Positions 50,017 through 58,198 of a stretch of 64,000 bases of DNA are shown in pieces. Origin of the DNA: Ancylobacter oerskovii. GTDB lineage: Bacteria > Pseudomonadota > Alphaproteobacteria > Rhizobiales > Xanthobacteraceae. The first letter of the stretch is position 1. Each line of letters begins with the position of its first letter. Both the position numbers and the translations under genes were made by a program. The notes beneath the pieces were generated by a model that worked only from the letters and a program-made list of their open reading frames with translations, searched no databases and was not told the origin of the DNA. The DNA is taken from NCBI RefSeq assembly GCF_018390555.1, contig NZ_JAHBGB010000023.1, forward strand, positions 178,778-242,777, in the 5' to 3' direction.

Positions 50017-50310
50017 TCATTCCGGCGCCAGCGGGCCGCTCTCGGTTTCCGGCGCGATGCGCAGGTGGATCTCGTGGGCGCCGGCGGCGAGCGCGGCGAC
50101 GCGGGCCCGGGCGCCGGCGGGGCCGCTCCACAGCACCACGCAGCGATCGCCCACGCGGCGCACGGCGAGCGCGATCGCGTCGGGATAGTCCGGCGCGTCC
50201 TTCACGGCATAGACGGAGAACACATGGCGCCGCCCATCCGGGCTGCGCCAGAGCCGAAAGCGTCGGGCGAGGGCGCTGTCGGCGACGCTGAGCGGGCCGT
50301 CGTCGCGCAT
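50017..50310 (-). CDS. Small uncharacterised protein under LexA-box control
   Basis: A 97-residue soluble protein with no recognised domain. The core reads ALARRFRLWRSPDGRRHVFSVY then DAIALAVRRVGDRCVVLWSG and ends in a polar tail. Start is uncertain: ATG 50310 lies 36 bases inside the predicted transcript, whereas ATG codons at 50346 and 50343 would give a nearly leaderless message of up to 109 residues. The promoter contains a perfect alphaproteobacterial LexA box, so it is probably induced by DNA damage. A role in the SOS response is inferred from this alone. Confidence 0.65.
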   Translation of the reverse strand: MRDDGPLSVADSALARRFRLWRSPDGRRHVFSVYAVKDAPDYPDAIALAVRRVGDRCVVLWSGPAGARARVAALAAGAHEIHLRIAPETESGPLAPE

Positions 50311-50348
50311 CGAATCGCCACTAAGGGAGGGGAGCGTGAGCATCATGA

Positions 50349-50381
50349 GAACAAAGTTAGAACATTTGTTGCCGGGGTCAA
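50349..50381 (-). promoter_or_regulatory. LexA-controlled promoter
   Basis: On the minus strand GTTC-TAACTTT-GTTC (50363-50349) exactly matches the alphaproteobacterial LexA box GTTC-N7-GTTC. A -35 TTGACC (50381-50376) and -10 TAACTT (50359-50354) with a 16-base spacer place the box over the -10, where LexA would block RNA polymerase. Confidence 0.8.
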
Positions 50382-50573
50382 TGCGATTCCTTTGGTGAAT
50401 CCGCATGAATGCTGAAGGTTCCCGTCACAGCTGCGTGAATCGGCGCGCACGCGCGAGGCGCGAGGCCGGCGGGCCATCCGGCCGCTGCTTCGGCGGCGAA
50501 CCGCGCGCCGCCCCTTGCAACCGCGGCGCGTTCGGACCATACGCTTGGGTCGGGCGCCGCCCGTGCCGGCTGC

Positions 50574-50650
50574 CTCCCGGTAGCTCAGCAGGATAGAGCA
50601 CAGGTTTCCTAAACCTGGGGTCAGGGGTTCGATTCCCTTCCGGGAGGCCA
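50574..50650 (+). tRNA. tRNA-Arg (anticodon CCT)
   Basis: A 77-nt cloverleaf including the encoded CCA: acceptor CTCCCGG/CCGGGAG, D-arm GCTC...GAGC, anticodon arm CAGGT-TTCCTAA-ACCTG giving CCT, T-arm GGGGTTCGATTCCC. Confidence 0.95.
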
Positions 50651-50763
50651 CCGCCGTCGCAGGCCGTTGAAATGGCTGCTCTATTTCGGAAACATGTCCC
50701 GCGTTCCGGCCTCGATGGGGAATGGGAACCCCCCGTTCCGGTCGGCGCTGTCGCGGGAAGGCT

Positions 50764-52059
50764 TCAGCCGCGCAGCGCCGCGGCGGGCGACTGGCGATAG
50801 GCGAGCAGCGCCGGCACCGCCGCCAGCACCGCCGTCGCGCCGGCGAGCACCAGCAGCGGCGTCAGGTCGTCGCGGGTGAACAGCACCGGCAGCGCCACCC
50901 CGCTCTGCGCCTCCAGCCGCGCGGCGATGAGCCGCGCCGCGCCATAGCCGAGGCCGACGCCGGCGAGAAGGCCGAGGCCGAGCAGCGCGAAGCCTTCCAT
51001 CCACACCACGGCGAACACCGCCGGCCGCGGCGCCCCGAAGGCCCGCAGCGCGCCGATCTGCCGCCGGCGCTGGCCGACATGCAGCAGGATCACCAGCAGG
51101 ATCGCCGCCGCCACCAGCGCCTGCGCGCCGATGGCCACGGCGGAGAGCACGCGGCGCGCATCGCCCAGCGTCGCATAGAGGCGGGTCAGCACCTCGGCGG
51201 GAAACAGCGCCAGGGTGGTGTCGGTGCGCCATTCCTGGCGCAGCTTGTAGGCGTCGGCGATGCTGCGCGGCTTCACCACGATGGCCGGCACGCCCGGCGC
51301 CCCGGCCGCCGTCACCCGCGCCGGGTCGATGGCGGCCTGCGGGTCCGGCGCCTGTGCGGCCCCGGGCGCCCCGCTCGCGTGCGCCTCGTCCGTGTGCTGC
51401 TCGCCCTCGTGCTGCTCGCCCTCGTGCTGCTCGCCCTCATGCGCCTCGTCCTCGTGCGCCTCTAGGCCGTGGGTACGCCACACCGCCTCGACGGGTACCA
51501 GCACCGCGCGGTCCCAGGGGGTGCCGGTCGGGGCGAGGCGGCCGACCACCTCATAGGTGGTCTCGCCATGCATGTGGCCGCCGGTCGAGGCCTGGCCGTG
51601 CAGCGGATGGAAGCGGTCGCCCGGCCGCAAGGCCACGGCGGCGCCGGCCACCGCCTCGTCGAGGCGGGCGAAGGCGCGCCCGTCGCGCAGGCCGCCGAGG
51701 CCGTCGACCAGCGCCTGGGTGGTGCCGACGATGGGATAGTCCTCGACGAAGTCGCCGAAGCCGACCGGCGCCGCCCAGGCGACCCGCGGGTCGGCGGCGA
51801 GGGAGGACAGCACCCGGCCCGGCACCAGGCCGAGCGGCGCCGGCTGCAGGAACACCGCCGAGAGCATCAGCTGCGTCTCGCTGCCGGCGGCGCCGACCAC
51901 CAGCGGGAAGGCCGTCGCCGCGCGGGCGCTGCCGAGCCGGAGCGCGCGCTCCTGCAGCGTCACCGCGACGCCGAGCGCGGCGGCGAAGGCGACGATCAGC
52001 ACGATGGCGAGCGCGCCGAGCGCGTTGCGTCGCAGGTCCGCGACCACGAGACGGAACAT
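50764..52059 (-). CDS. FtsX/MacB-type ABC permease with His/Glu-rich insertion
   Basis: A 431-residue permease with one N-terminal helix, a large periplasmic domain (residues about 35-290) and three C-terminal helices, the type VII ABC layout. The periplasmic domain holds a stretch at 202-227 rich in His and Glu, in which HEGEQ is repeated three times, plus further histidines at 151, 154, 162 and 164. This looks like a metal-binding loop. Neighbours encode its ATPase and a DUF3299 protein, as in the zinc-starvation operon PA4063-PA4066 of Pseudomonas aeruginosa (recalled), so handling of zinc is a reasonable inference. Confidence 0.82.
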   Translation of the reverse strand: MFRLVVADLRRNALGALAIVLIVAFAAALGVAVTLQERALRLGSARAATAFPLVVGAAGSETQLMLSAVFLQPAPLGLVPGRVLSSLAADPRVAWAAPVGFGDFVEDYPIVGTTQALVDGLGGLRDGRAFARLDEAVAGAAVALRPGDRFHPLHGQASTGGHMHGETTYEVVGRLAPTGTPWDRAVLVPVEAVWRTHGLEAHEDEAHEGEQHEGEQHEGEQHTDEAHASGAPGAAQAPDPQAAIDPARVTAAGAPGVPAIVVKPRSIADAYKLRQEWRTDTTLALFPAEVLTRLYATLGDARRVLSAVAIGAQALVAAAILLVILLHVGQRRRQIGALRAFGAPRPAVFAVVWMEGFALLGLGLLAGVGLGYGAARLIAARLEAQSGVALPVLFTRDDLTPLLVLAGATAVLAAVPALLAYRQSPAAALRG

Positions 52060-52062
52060 CGG

Positions 52063-52737
52063 TCAGCCTCCGGTTTCGCGGATGCGCCCGGCCTCGAGCC
52101 GGACGACGCGGTCGAGCCGCTCCAGCAGGCGGGGGTCGTGGCTGGCGACGATCAGCGTCGCCTTCGCCTCGGTGGCCAGCTCGAGCAGCAGCGAGGCCAC
52201 CGTCGCGCCCGCCTCGGCGTCGAGGCTGGCGGTCGGCTCGTCGGCGACGAGGATGCCCGGCCGGGCGATCAGCGCCCGCGCCACCGCCACGCGCTGCTTC
52301 TGGCCGCGCGACAGCGTCTCCACCTTCTGGTCGCGCCGCTCGATGCCGACGCGGGCGAGCAGCCGGTCGGCCTCCGCCCCGGCGCCGGCCGGCAGCGACA
52401 GGCGCGACAGGCGCAGCGGCAGCAGCACGTTGTCGCGGGCGGAGAGCCCGTCGAAGAGGTGGAAGTCCTGCATCACCAGCCCGACATTGGCGGCCCGCCA
52501 GCGGTCGCGGCGGCCTTCGGAGAGGCGGGCGATGTCGGTGCCGTCCCAGGCGAGGCGGCCGCGGCCGGCCCGTTCCAGCCCGGTGACGAGGTTGACCAGC
52601 GTGGTCTTGCCGGAGCCGGAGGGGCCGGTGAGCCCGAGGCGGGCGCCGCTCTCCACCGTCAGATGCGCAATGGCGAGGGCGGGCGTCGCGAGACCGGGAA
52701 ACCGGACCTCCAGGGCCTCGACGGCGAGGGCGGGCAT
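52063..52737 (-). CDS. ABC ATPase, LolD/MacB-type
   Basis: A 224-residue ATPase with Walker A GPSGSGKTT at 38-46, a signature LSRGQKQRVAVARAL and Walker B GILVADEPTASLD. The group works with FtsX-type permeases in mechanotransmission rather than import. It ends four bases before the permease start and begins one base after the DUF3299 stop, so the three genes form one operon. Confidence 0.9.
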   Translation of the reverse strand: MPALAVEALEVRFPGLATPALAIAHLTVESGARLGLTGPSGSGKTTLVNLVTGLERAGRGRLAWDGTDIARLSEGRRDRWRAANVGLVMQDFHLFDGLSARDNVLLPLRLSRLSLPAGAGAEADRLLARVGIERRDQKVETLSRGQKQRVAVARALIARPGILVADEPTASLDAEAGATVASLLLELATEAKATLIVASHDPRLLERLDRVVRLEAGRIRETGG

Positions 52738-52738
52738 G

Positions 52739-53221
52739 TCAGGCGCGTCCGAAGCGGGCGCCGACGATGCGCAGCAGGCTGACGAAGCCGGTGTCCGGGT
52801 CGGTCCAGGAGCCGACCTCCAGCGTGCCCGTCACCTCGATCAGCGCATTGGCCTGCTCGAAGGTCTGGGCCCGGTCGAGCCTGATCACCACGATGTTGTC
52901 CGGCCAGTCGGCATCGGACGAGCAGAACGGGCAGAGCGCCATCGGGATCTCGGTCAGCACGAAGAAGTCGGCCTCGGCCTTCAGCGGCGGCGCCATGAAG
53001 CCGCGCATCGCCACGCTCTTGCCGGCGAGCGCCTTGGTCTTGTCGGAGAAGGTCAGGCCGAACACGCCCCGGCTGCCATAAAGCTCCTCGAAGCTCAGGC
53101 TGACGGAGGCCCGGGCCGGGCCGGCGGCGAGCAGGCCGAGGGCCGCGCCGGCAAGCAGCTGGCGCCGGGACGGCCGGAGGGCGGGAGGCGGCGCGCGGCG
53201 GGTCGGCCTGTGGATCGGCAT
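52739..53221 (-). CDS. Exported DUF3299 protein
   Basis: A 160-residue protein with a Tat-like signal (RPSRRQLLAGAALGLLAAG) and a DUF3299 domain containing MRGFMAPPLKAEADFFVLTE and the conserved MALCPFCSSDADWPDN with two cysteines. DUF3299 proteins accompany zinc-related ABC systems in several proteobacteria. The ATG at 53221 follows AAGGAG; an upstream start at 53299 lacks a ribosome site and gives an unlikely Arg/Pro-rich head. First gene of the ABC operon. Confidence 0.85.
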   Translation of the reverse strand: MPIHRPTRRAPPPALRPSRRQLLAGAALGLLAAGPARASVSLSFEELYGSRGVFGLTFSDKTKALAGKSVAMRGFMAPPLKAEADFFVLTEIPMALCPFCSSDADWPDNIVVIRLDRAQTFEQANALIEVTGTLEVGSWTDPDTGFVSLLRIVGARFGRA

Positions 53222-53720
53222 CGATTCGGCTCCTTGCGGCGGGCACGCGCCGCTGCCGCGGGGGCGCCGGCCGCTGCGGGGGCTGGTTAGCCGCGGCATA
53301 TGTCATTCAGATGAAGGCGCCGGCGCCGGCCGCACAAGGCTTCGTGAGCCGGAGACGCAGCTGCGTCGGTCGATCCGCGGGAGGGCGACCCGCGCCCCTC
53401 TGCGACAATCCACCGCATGCCCCGGTCGCGAAGGGCGAAACGCTCCCCGACACCGGGGCACCTCCGCCACGAAAATCCGTCGGTATCCAAATGGGTTGTG
53501 CGGATATGTTGATATCAAATTAGAACAAATTTTGATGCAAAAATACGAAATTAAAACCTGATTTTTATTTTAAATTTCGTTCTTTTTTATTCTCAAACTC
53601 TTTCAAAATTTTTCACCGCGGTTAACCCTCACGCAACGCAGTGGATCTCCGCGAAAGATTCCGCTGTCCGGCCTGCGGGGCGTTTCCACGTATTCGATTG
53701 ATGAAAAGAGAGAATTTTCG
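53222..53720. other. Long intergenic region with AT-rich leader of the Hint gene
   Basis: About 500 bases between divergent genes. From 53500 to 53640 the DNA drops sharply in GC, with runs of A and T. An imperfect inverted repeat ACGAAATTAAAA (53545-53556) / TTTTAAATTTCGT (53568-53580) is followed by TCTTTTTTA, resembling an intrinsic terminator on the plus strand and, in mirror, on the minus. The AT-rich patch could also be the target of a xenogeneic silencer. No coding frame is convincing. Confidence 0.6.
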
Positions 53721-54581
53721 ATGGCGGTCGAGACTTTCGCTTACACCTACCTGCTCAACAATCAGGAAAAGGTGCAGAACGGCGGTGCCGCGGGGCATGC
53801 CGGCAATCCGTATCAGAACACGACCGTGGATTCCGGCGCGGACAACACCGTCACCTCCGGGGAAAACATCACCATCGGTGGATTTTCCAGCGGGACGGCC
53901 ACTTTTCTCTATGCCAGCGGCGACGGCATGGTCGTGCTGTATAATGGCAGCCGCTATCTGCTCACCGACACCGCCCAGACCGGCAACAGCAAGCCGGTGA
54001 ACAGCGGCGACAGCTTCGTGGTGTGCTTCCTTGCCGGCACGATGATCGCGACCCCCACGGGGGAGGTGGCGATCGAGACGCTGAAGGCCGGCGATCTCGT
54101 GCTCACCGCCGAGGGCGTCGCCCGGCCGGTGCGCTGGCTGGCCCGGCAGACCGTTTCTACCGTGTTCGCCGATCCGCTGCGGGTGATGCCGGTGCGGATC
54201 CGCGCCGGCGCGCTAGGCGACAATCTGCCGGTGCGTGATCTCTTCGTCTCGGCCGACCATGCGCTGCAGATCGATGGCGTGCTGGTGCAGGCCGGCGCCC
54301 TGGTCAACGATGCCGGCATCCTGCGCCACATCGCCATGCCGAAGACCTTCACCTATTACCATGTGGAGCTGGAGGACCAGTCGCTCATCCTCGCCGAGGG
54401 CGTGCCGGCCGAGACCTTCGTCGACAACGTGGCCCGCCAGGCCTTCGACAATTGGGAAGACGCGCCGGAAGCGCCGATCGCCGAGCTGGATCTGCCGCGC
54501 GTGAAGTCGGCGCGCCAGCTGCCGCCGCACACGCGCGCGCGCCTTGCCGAGCTGGGCGCCCGGTTCGCCCGCGCGGCCTGA
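53721..54581 (+). CDS. Hint (Hedgehog/intein) domain protein
   Basis: A 286-residue protein. Residues 1-100 are Gly/Ser/Thr/Asn-rich, resembling autotransporter-like beta repeats. A Hint domain begins at C102: VCFLAGTMIATPTGEVAIETL, followed by GDLVLTAEG, RPVRWLARQ and DLFVSADHALQIDGVLVQA. C102 is the expected self-processing nucleophile, and SADHAL carries the conserved aspartate-histidine pair. No signal peptide is visible. Such Hint proteins in Alphaproteobacteria are mostly extracellular and uncharacterised. A strong hairpin follows. Confidence 0.87.
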   Translation: MAVETFAYTYLLNNQEKVQNGGAAGHAGNPYQNTTVDSGADNTVTSGENITIGGFSSGTATFLYASGDGMVVLYNGSRYLLTDTAQTGNSKPVNSGDSFVVCFLAGTMIATPTGEVAIETLKAGDLVLTAEGVARPVRWLARQTVSTVFADPLRVMPVRIRAGALGDNLPVRDLFVSADHALQIDGVLVQAGALVNDAGILRHIAMPKTFTYYHVELEDQSLILAEGVPAETFVDNVARQAFDNWEDAPEAPIAELDLPRVKSARQLPPHTRARLAELGARFARAA

Positions 54582-54636
54582 TCGCGTCCCCTGCGTGCTT
54601 TCGTGCCGGCGACCCCATGCGGCGGCACGTTGGAGA

Positions 54637-54670
54637 GCGGCGCCCCGGGAGATCACTCCCGGGGCGCCGC
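54637..54670 (+). terminator. Very stable hairpin after the Hint gene
   Basis: GCGGCGCCCCGGGAG pairs perfectly with CTCCCGGGGCGCCGC around ATCA, then TTCC. A 15-bp GC stem this strong is consistent with transcription termination even without a long T-run. Confidence 0.7.
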
Positions 54671-54815
54671 TTCCGTCCTGGCGTACCGGACGGTGGAAAA
54701 GCCCACCCCCGACCGGGCGCCGATCCGTCATGCCGGGGCATGCGGCGGCATAGGTACTGGACGGTGCCGCCGCCGCCGTTTGTAATCCCTCCAGGGCGCG
54801 AACGGAGTGATTGCG

Positions 54816-55820
54816 ATGTCGGACAAGAACTGGGACCGGGTACCGATCGATGCACAGAGCATCGATGCCCCGCTCTCGCGGGCGGCGGTTTTCCTCGTCG
54901 TCACCGTCGCGGACGGGGCGGAGGCTCTGGCGACGGTCTGCTCGGTGCTCGACGGGCTGGACGATCTGGTCAAGACCGTCGGATTCCGCGATTTGTCCGG
55001 CCGGCTTTCCTGCATCGTCGGGATCGGCTCCGCTCTCTGGGGGCGGCTGGGGCTGGAGACGCGGCCGCAGGAACTGAAGCCGTTCGCGCCGATCGCCGGG
55101 CCGGTGCATGCGGCGCCGTCGACGCCGGGCGACCTTCTCTTCCACATCCGTGCCGAGCGCGCCGATCTGTGCTTCGAATTCGAGCGGCTGCTGCTCGCCG
55201 CCCTCGGTTCCGGCGTCAGCGTCGTCGACGAGGTGTCGGGCTTCCGCTACTTCGACGCGCGCGACCTGCTCGGCTTCGTCGACGGCACCGCCAACCCGAC
55301 CGGGCTCGATCTGCCCGCCTCGGCGCTGGTGGGCGGGGAGGATGCCGGCTTCCAGGGCGGCAGCTATGTCGTCGTCCAGAAGTACCTGCACGATCTCGAT
55401 GCATGGGGGCGGGTGCCGACGCCCGAGCAGGAGGCCATCATCGGCCGCACCAAGAGCGACAATGTCGAGATTGACGACGACGCGGCCCCGCGCAAGTCGC
55501 ACAAATCGCTGGCCACCATCGTGGACGCGGCGGGCAACGAGCACGACATATTGCGCGACAACATGCCGTTCGGCCGGCCGGGGCACCGGGAGTTCGGCAC
55601 CTATTTCATCGGCTATTCCCGCCATCTGTGGGTGATCGAGAAGATGCTGCAGCGCATGTATGTCGGCGATCCGCCCGGCGCCTATGACCGGCTGCTGGAT
55701 TTCTCGACCCCGCACACCGGCACGACCTTCTTCGCCCCGGCCCGCCCGGCGCTGCAGTCCCTGCTTCAGGCGGCGCAGGCAAGGCTCGCGGCGGCGCAGC
55801 CGGCGGCCTCCCCGGCCTGA
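54816..55820 (+). CDS. Dyp-type heme peroxidase
   Basis: A 334-residue dye-decolorizing peroxidase-family protein. The distal motif GFVDGTANP (about residues 153-161) contains the catalytic aspartate, and the proximal region holds PRKSHKSLAT with a likely heme-ligand histidine; FGTYFIGYSR follows with an arginine. It has no signal peptide and would be cytoplasmic, like E. coli YfeX. ATG 54816 with GGAG eight bases upstream preferred over GTG 54807. Confidence 0.92.
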   Translation: MSDKNWDRVPIDAQSIDAPLSRAAVFLVVTVADGAEALATVCSVLDGLDDLVKTVGFRDLSGRLSCIVGIGSALWGRLGLETRPQELKPFAPIAGPVHAAPSTPGDLLFHIRAERADLCFEFERLLLAALGSGVSVVDEVSGFRYFDARDLLGFVDGTANPTGLDLPASALVGGEDAGFQGGSYVVVQKYLHDLDAWGRVPTPEQEAIIGRTKSDNVEIDDDAAPRKSHKSLATIVDAAGNEHDILRDNMPFGRPGHREFGTYFIGYSRHLWVIEKMLQRMYVGDPPGAYDRLLDFSTPHTGTTFFAPARPALQSLLQAAQARLAAAQPAASPA

Positions 55821-56004
55821 AAGCCACGCCGTCGCCTCCCGCGGGACCGTGCCGGGGGCTCCCCGGGAACGGCGGGTCTCATCCGTCCGGCGGCATGTTC
55901 ATCCGGCGCCCGGCGTGCATAAATCGAGGCGGGCGGCGGGGCGAATCCGCCGCGCCGATGCCGCGGCGACCTTCCTTGCCGGTCCGTTCAAACGAGAGCG
56001 TGAG

Positions 56005-57429
56005 ATGAGCCACCACCAGAAATTCTACATCGACGGCGCCTGGGTCGACCCGGTCGAGCCGCGCCTGCTCGACGTCATCGATCCCTCGACCGAGGAGCCC
56101 TATACCCGGATCGCCATCGGCTCGGCGGGCGATGTCGACAAGGCGGTCGCCGCCGCCAAGGCCGCCTTCGCGACCTTCTCGCGGGTGCCGAAGGCAGAGC
56201 GGCTGGCGCTGCTCAATCGCATCCTCGCCGCCTATAATGAGCGCTTCGAGGACATCGCCCGCGCGGTGAGCCAGGAAATGGGCGCGCCGCTTTCCTTCGC
56301 CCGCGACGCCCAGGCCTGGGCCGGCCGCGCCCATATCGAGGCCACCATCAAGGCCTTCGAGAGCTACGCGTTCACCGAGCATCGCGGCACCACCATGGTG
56401 GTGAAGGAGCCGATCGGGGTGTGCGCGCTGATCACCCCGTGGAACTGGCCGCTCAACCAGATCGCCTGCAAGGTGGCCCCCGCCATCGCCGCCGGCTGCA
56501 CGGTGGTGCTCAAGCCCTCGGAGATCGCGCCGATCAGCGGCATCCTCTTCGCCGAGGTGATGGAGGCGGCGGGCACCCCCAAGGGCGTGTTCAACCTCGT
56601 CAACGGCACCGGGCCGGATGTCGGCCAGATCATGGCCGGCCACAAGGACGTCGACATGGTGTCCTTCACCGGCTCGACCCGTGCCGGCATCATCGTCGCC
56701 AAGACGGCGGCCGATACGGTGAAGCGGGTGGCGCAGGAACTGGGCGGCAAGTCCGCCAACATCATCCTGCCGGATGCCGACTTCAAGGAAGCGGTGGCGC
56801 AGGGCGTGCGGTCCTGCTTCGGCAATTCCGGCCAGTCCTGCGATGCGCCGACCCGCATGCTGGTGCCGGCCGGCCGGCACGACGAGGCGCTCGCCATCGC
56901 CAGGGAGGCGGCGGAGGCGCTGACGACCGGCGACCCCAACGCCGAGGGCATCGATCTCGGCCCGGTGGTGAGCGAGATCCAGTACGACAAGATCCAGAGG
57001 CTCATCGAGTCGGGGATCGCCGAGGGCGCCACCCTCGTCACCGGCGGCCCCGGCCGGCCGGAAGGGCTCAATCGCGGCTACTACATCCGTCCTACCGTGT
57101 TCGGCCACGTCACCCGCGACATGACCGTCGCGCGGGAGGAGATCTTCGGCCCGGTGCTGTCGGTGCTGTCCTATGACAGCGAGGACGAGGCAGTGGAGAT
57201 CGCCAACGACACGGTGTACGGCCTCGCCGCCTACATCCAGTCGCAGGAGATCGAGCATGCCCGCGCGGTGGCGGCCCGCATGCGCGCCGGCTCGGTTTAT
57301 CTCAACTACCCGGAATGGGATACCATGGCGCCGTTCGGCGGCTACAAGCAGTCCGGCAACGGCCGCGAATATGCCGATTGGGCGATCCACGATTTCCTGG
57401 AGATCAAGGGCATCGTCGGCTGGGGCTGA
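56005..57429 (+). CDS. Aldehyde dehydrogenase
   Basis: A 474-residue NAD(P)-dependent aldehyde dehydrogenase. Cofactor elements PWNWPLNQ and FTGSTRAG, the general base in ELGGKSAN and the nucleophile cysteine in GQSCDAPTRML are all present, as is FGPVLSV. Substrate cannot be settled. The ATG at 56005 lies after GAGAG. Neighbour genes give no pathway hint; it is separated from the DyP gene by 184 bases. Confidence 0.93.
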   Translation: MSHHQKFYIDGAWVDPVEPRLLDVIDPSTEEPYTRIAIGSAGDVDKAVAAAKAAFATFSRVPKAERLALLNRILAAYNERFEDIARAVSQEMGAPLSFARDAQAWAGRAHIEATIKAFESYAFTEHRGTTMVVKEPIGVCALITPWNWPLNQIACKVAPAIAAGCTVVLKPSEIAPISGILFAEVMEAAGTPKGVFNLVNGTGPDVGQIMAGHKDVDMVSFTGSTRAGIIVAKTAADTVKRVAQELGGKSANIILPDADFKEAVAQGVRSCFGNSGQSCDAPTRMLVPAGRHDEALAIAREAAEALTTGDPNAEGIDLGPVVSEIQYDKIQRLIESGIAEGATLVTGGPGRPEGLNRGYYIRPTVFGHVTRDMTVAREEIFGPVLSVLSYDSEDEAVEIANDTVYGLAAYIQSQEIEHARAVAARMRAGSVYLNYPEWDTMAPFGGYKQSGNGREYADWAIHDFLEIKGIVGWG

Positions 57430-57486
57430 GCCGTCCTCCGCGCACGCGCGGCGAGGCCGGTCCAGCGGTCCGGGATCGGCCTCACC

Positions 57487-58038
57487 CTACACCTGACCGG
57501 CCTGGCCGGCGAGCCGCGGAACGGCTTGCGGCTGCCCGCCGGCGCGCGGGATCAGCCGGCGCTCCGTCAGCACGGAAAGCGTGTCGGCGAAGCGCCGGCT
57601 CCCCGCCTGGTTGGGCTGGATGAGTTCCGCCGCGTCCCGCCGCCCCAGCTGCCGCAGCCAGCCGATCAGCGTGGCATAGCGCGCGGTCTTGTAGCTGGCG
57701 ACGTCCTGCAGCGCCGCGGCGATGGCGGTGTCGAGCACATGCGGGTCGTCGATCTCGCCGCTGATCTCCTCGACGCCGATGAACAGGCCGTCTATGGCCG
57801 GGCACTCCACCGGCTTCGGCGCCCGGTCGAGCAGCCGGAACACCGCCTCCAGCCGGCCGATGCCGGCGAGGTTCGCCGCAACGACCGAATCCAGCTCGCT
57901 TTTCAGCTGCAGGTCCGAAGCCTTGGCGATCAGCGTCGGCAACACGCGGGCGCAGCGCCGTTCGGCATAGAGCGCTTCCCCGAGCCCCTGCAGCAGCAGG
58001 TCGCCGAGTGACTTGATATCCCGGGACAAGAGGCCCAT
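57487..58038 (-). CDS. DUF892 (YciE/YciF-like) ferritin-like protein
   Basis: A 183-residue four-helix-bundle protein of the YciF/DUF892 group: LGDLLLQGLGEALYAERRC at the start, IDGLFIGVEEISGEIDDPHV and ASYKTARYATLIGWLRQLG. Acidic and histidine residues in the helices may bind a di-iron centre. These proteins are stress-related, function unknown. GGGAG precedes the ATG. The last 30 residues are low-complexity. Confidence 0.8.
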   Translation of the reverse strand: MGLLSRDIKSLGDLLLQGLGEALYAERRCARVLPTLIAKASDLQLKSELDSVVAANLAGIGRLEAVFRLLDRAPKPVECPAIDGLFIGVEEISGEIDDPHVLDTAIAAALQDVASYKTARYATLIGWLRQLGRRDAAELIQPNQAGSRRFADTLSVLTERRLIPRAGGQPQAVPRLAGQAGQV

Positions 58039-58198
58039 GGCGTCGTCTCCCTGTCGGGCTTCGCGAGGCGGCCCGTTTCGCGGATTGGTGATGGAGCCAG
58101 AACGTCGCGAAAGGCCCCGCGGTTCCACGATTCCGCCGGCTTTCGCATCGCCGGTGGCAGGCCACCGCCCCTCCGGTACTCCCACGCCGCCGCCGTCC

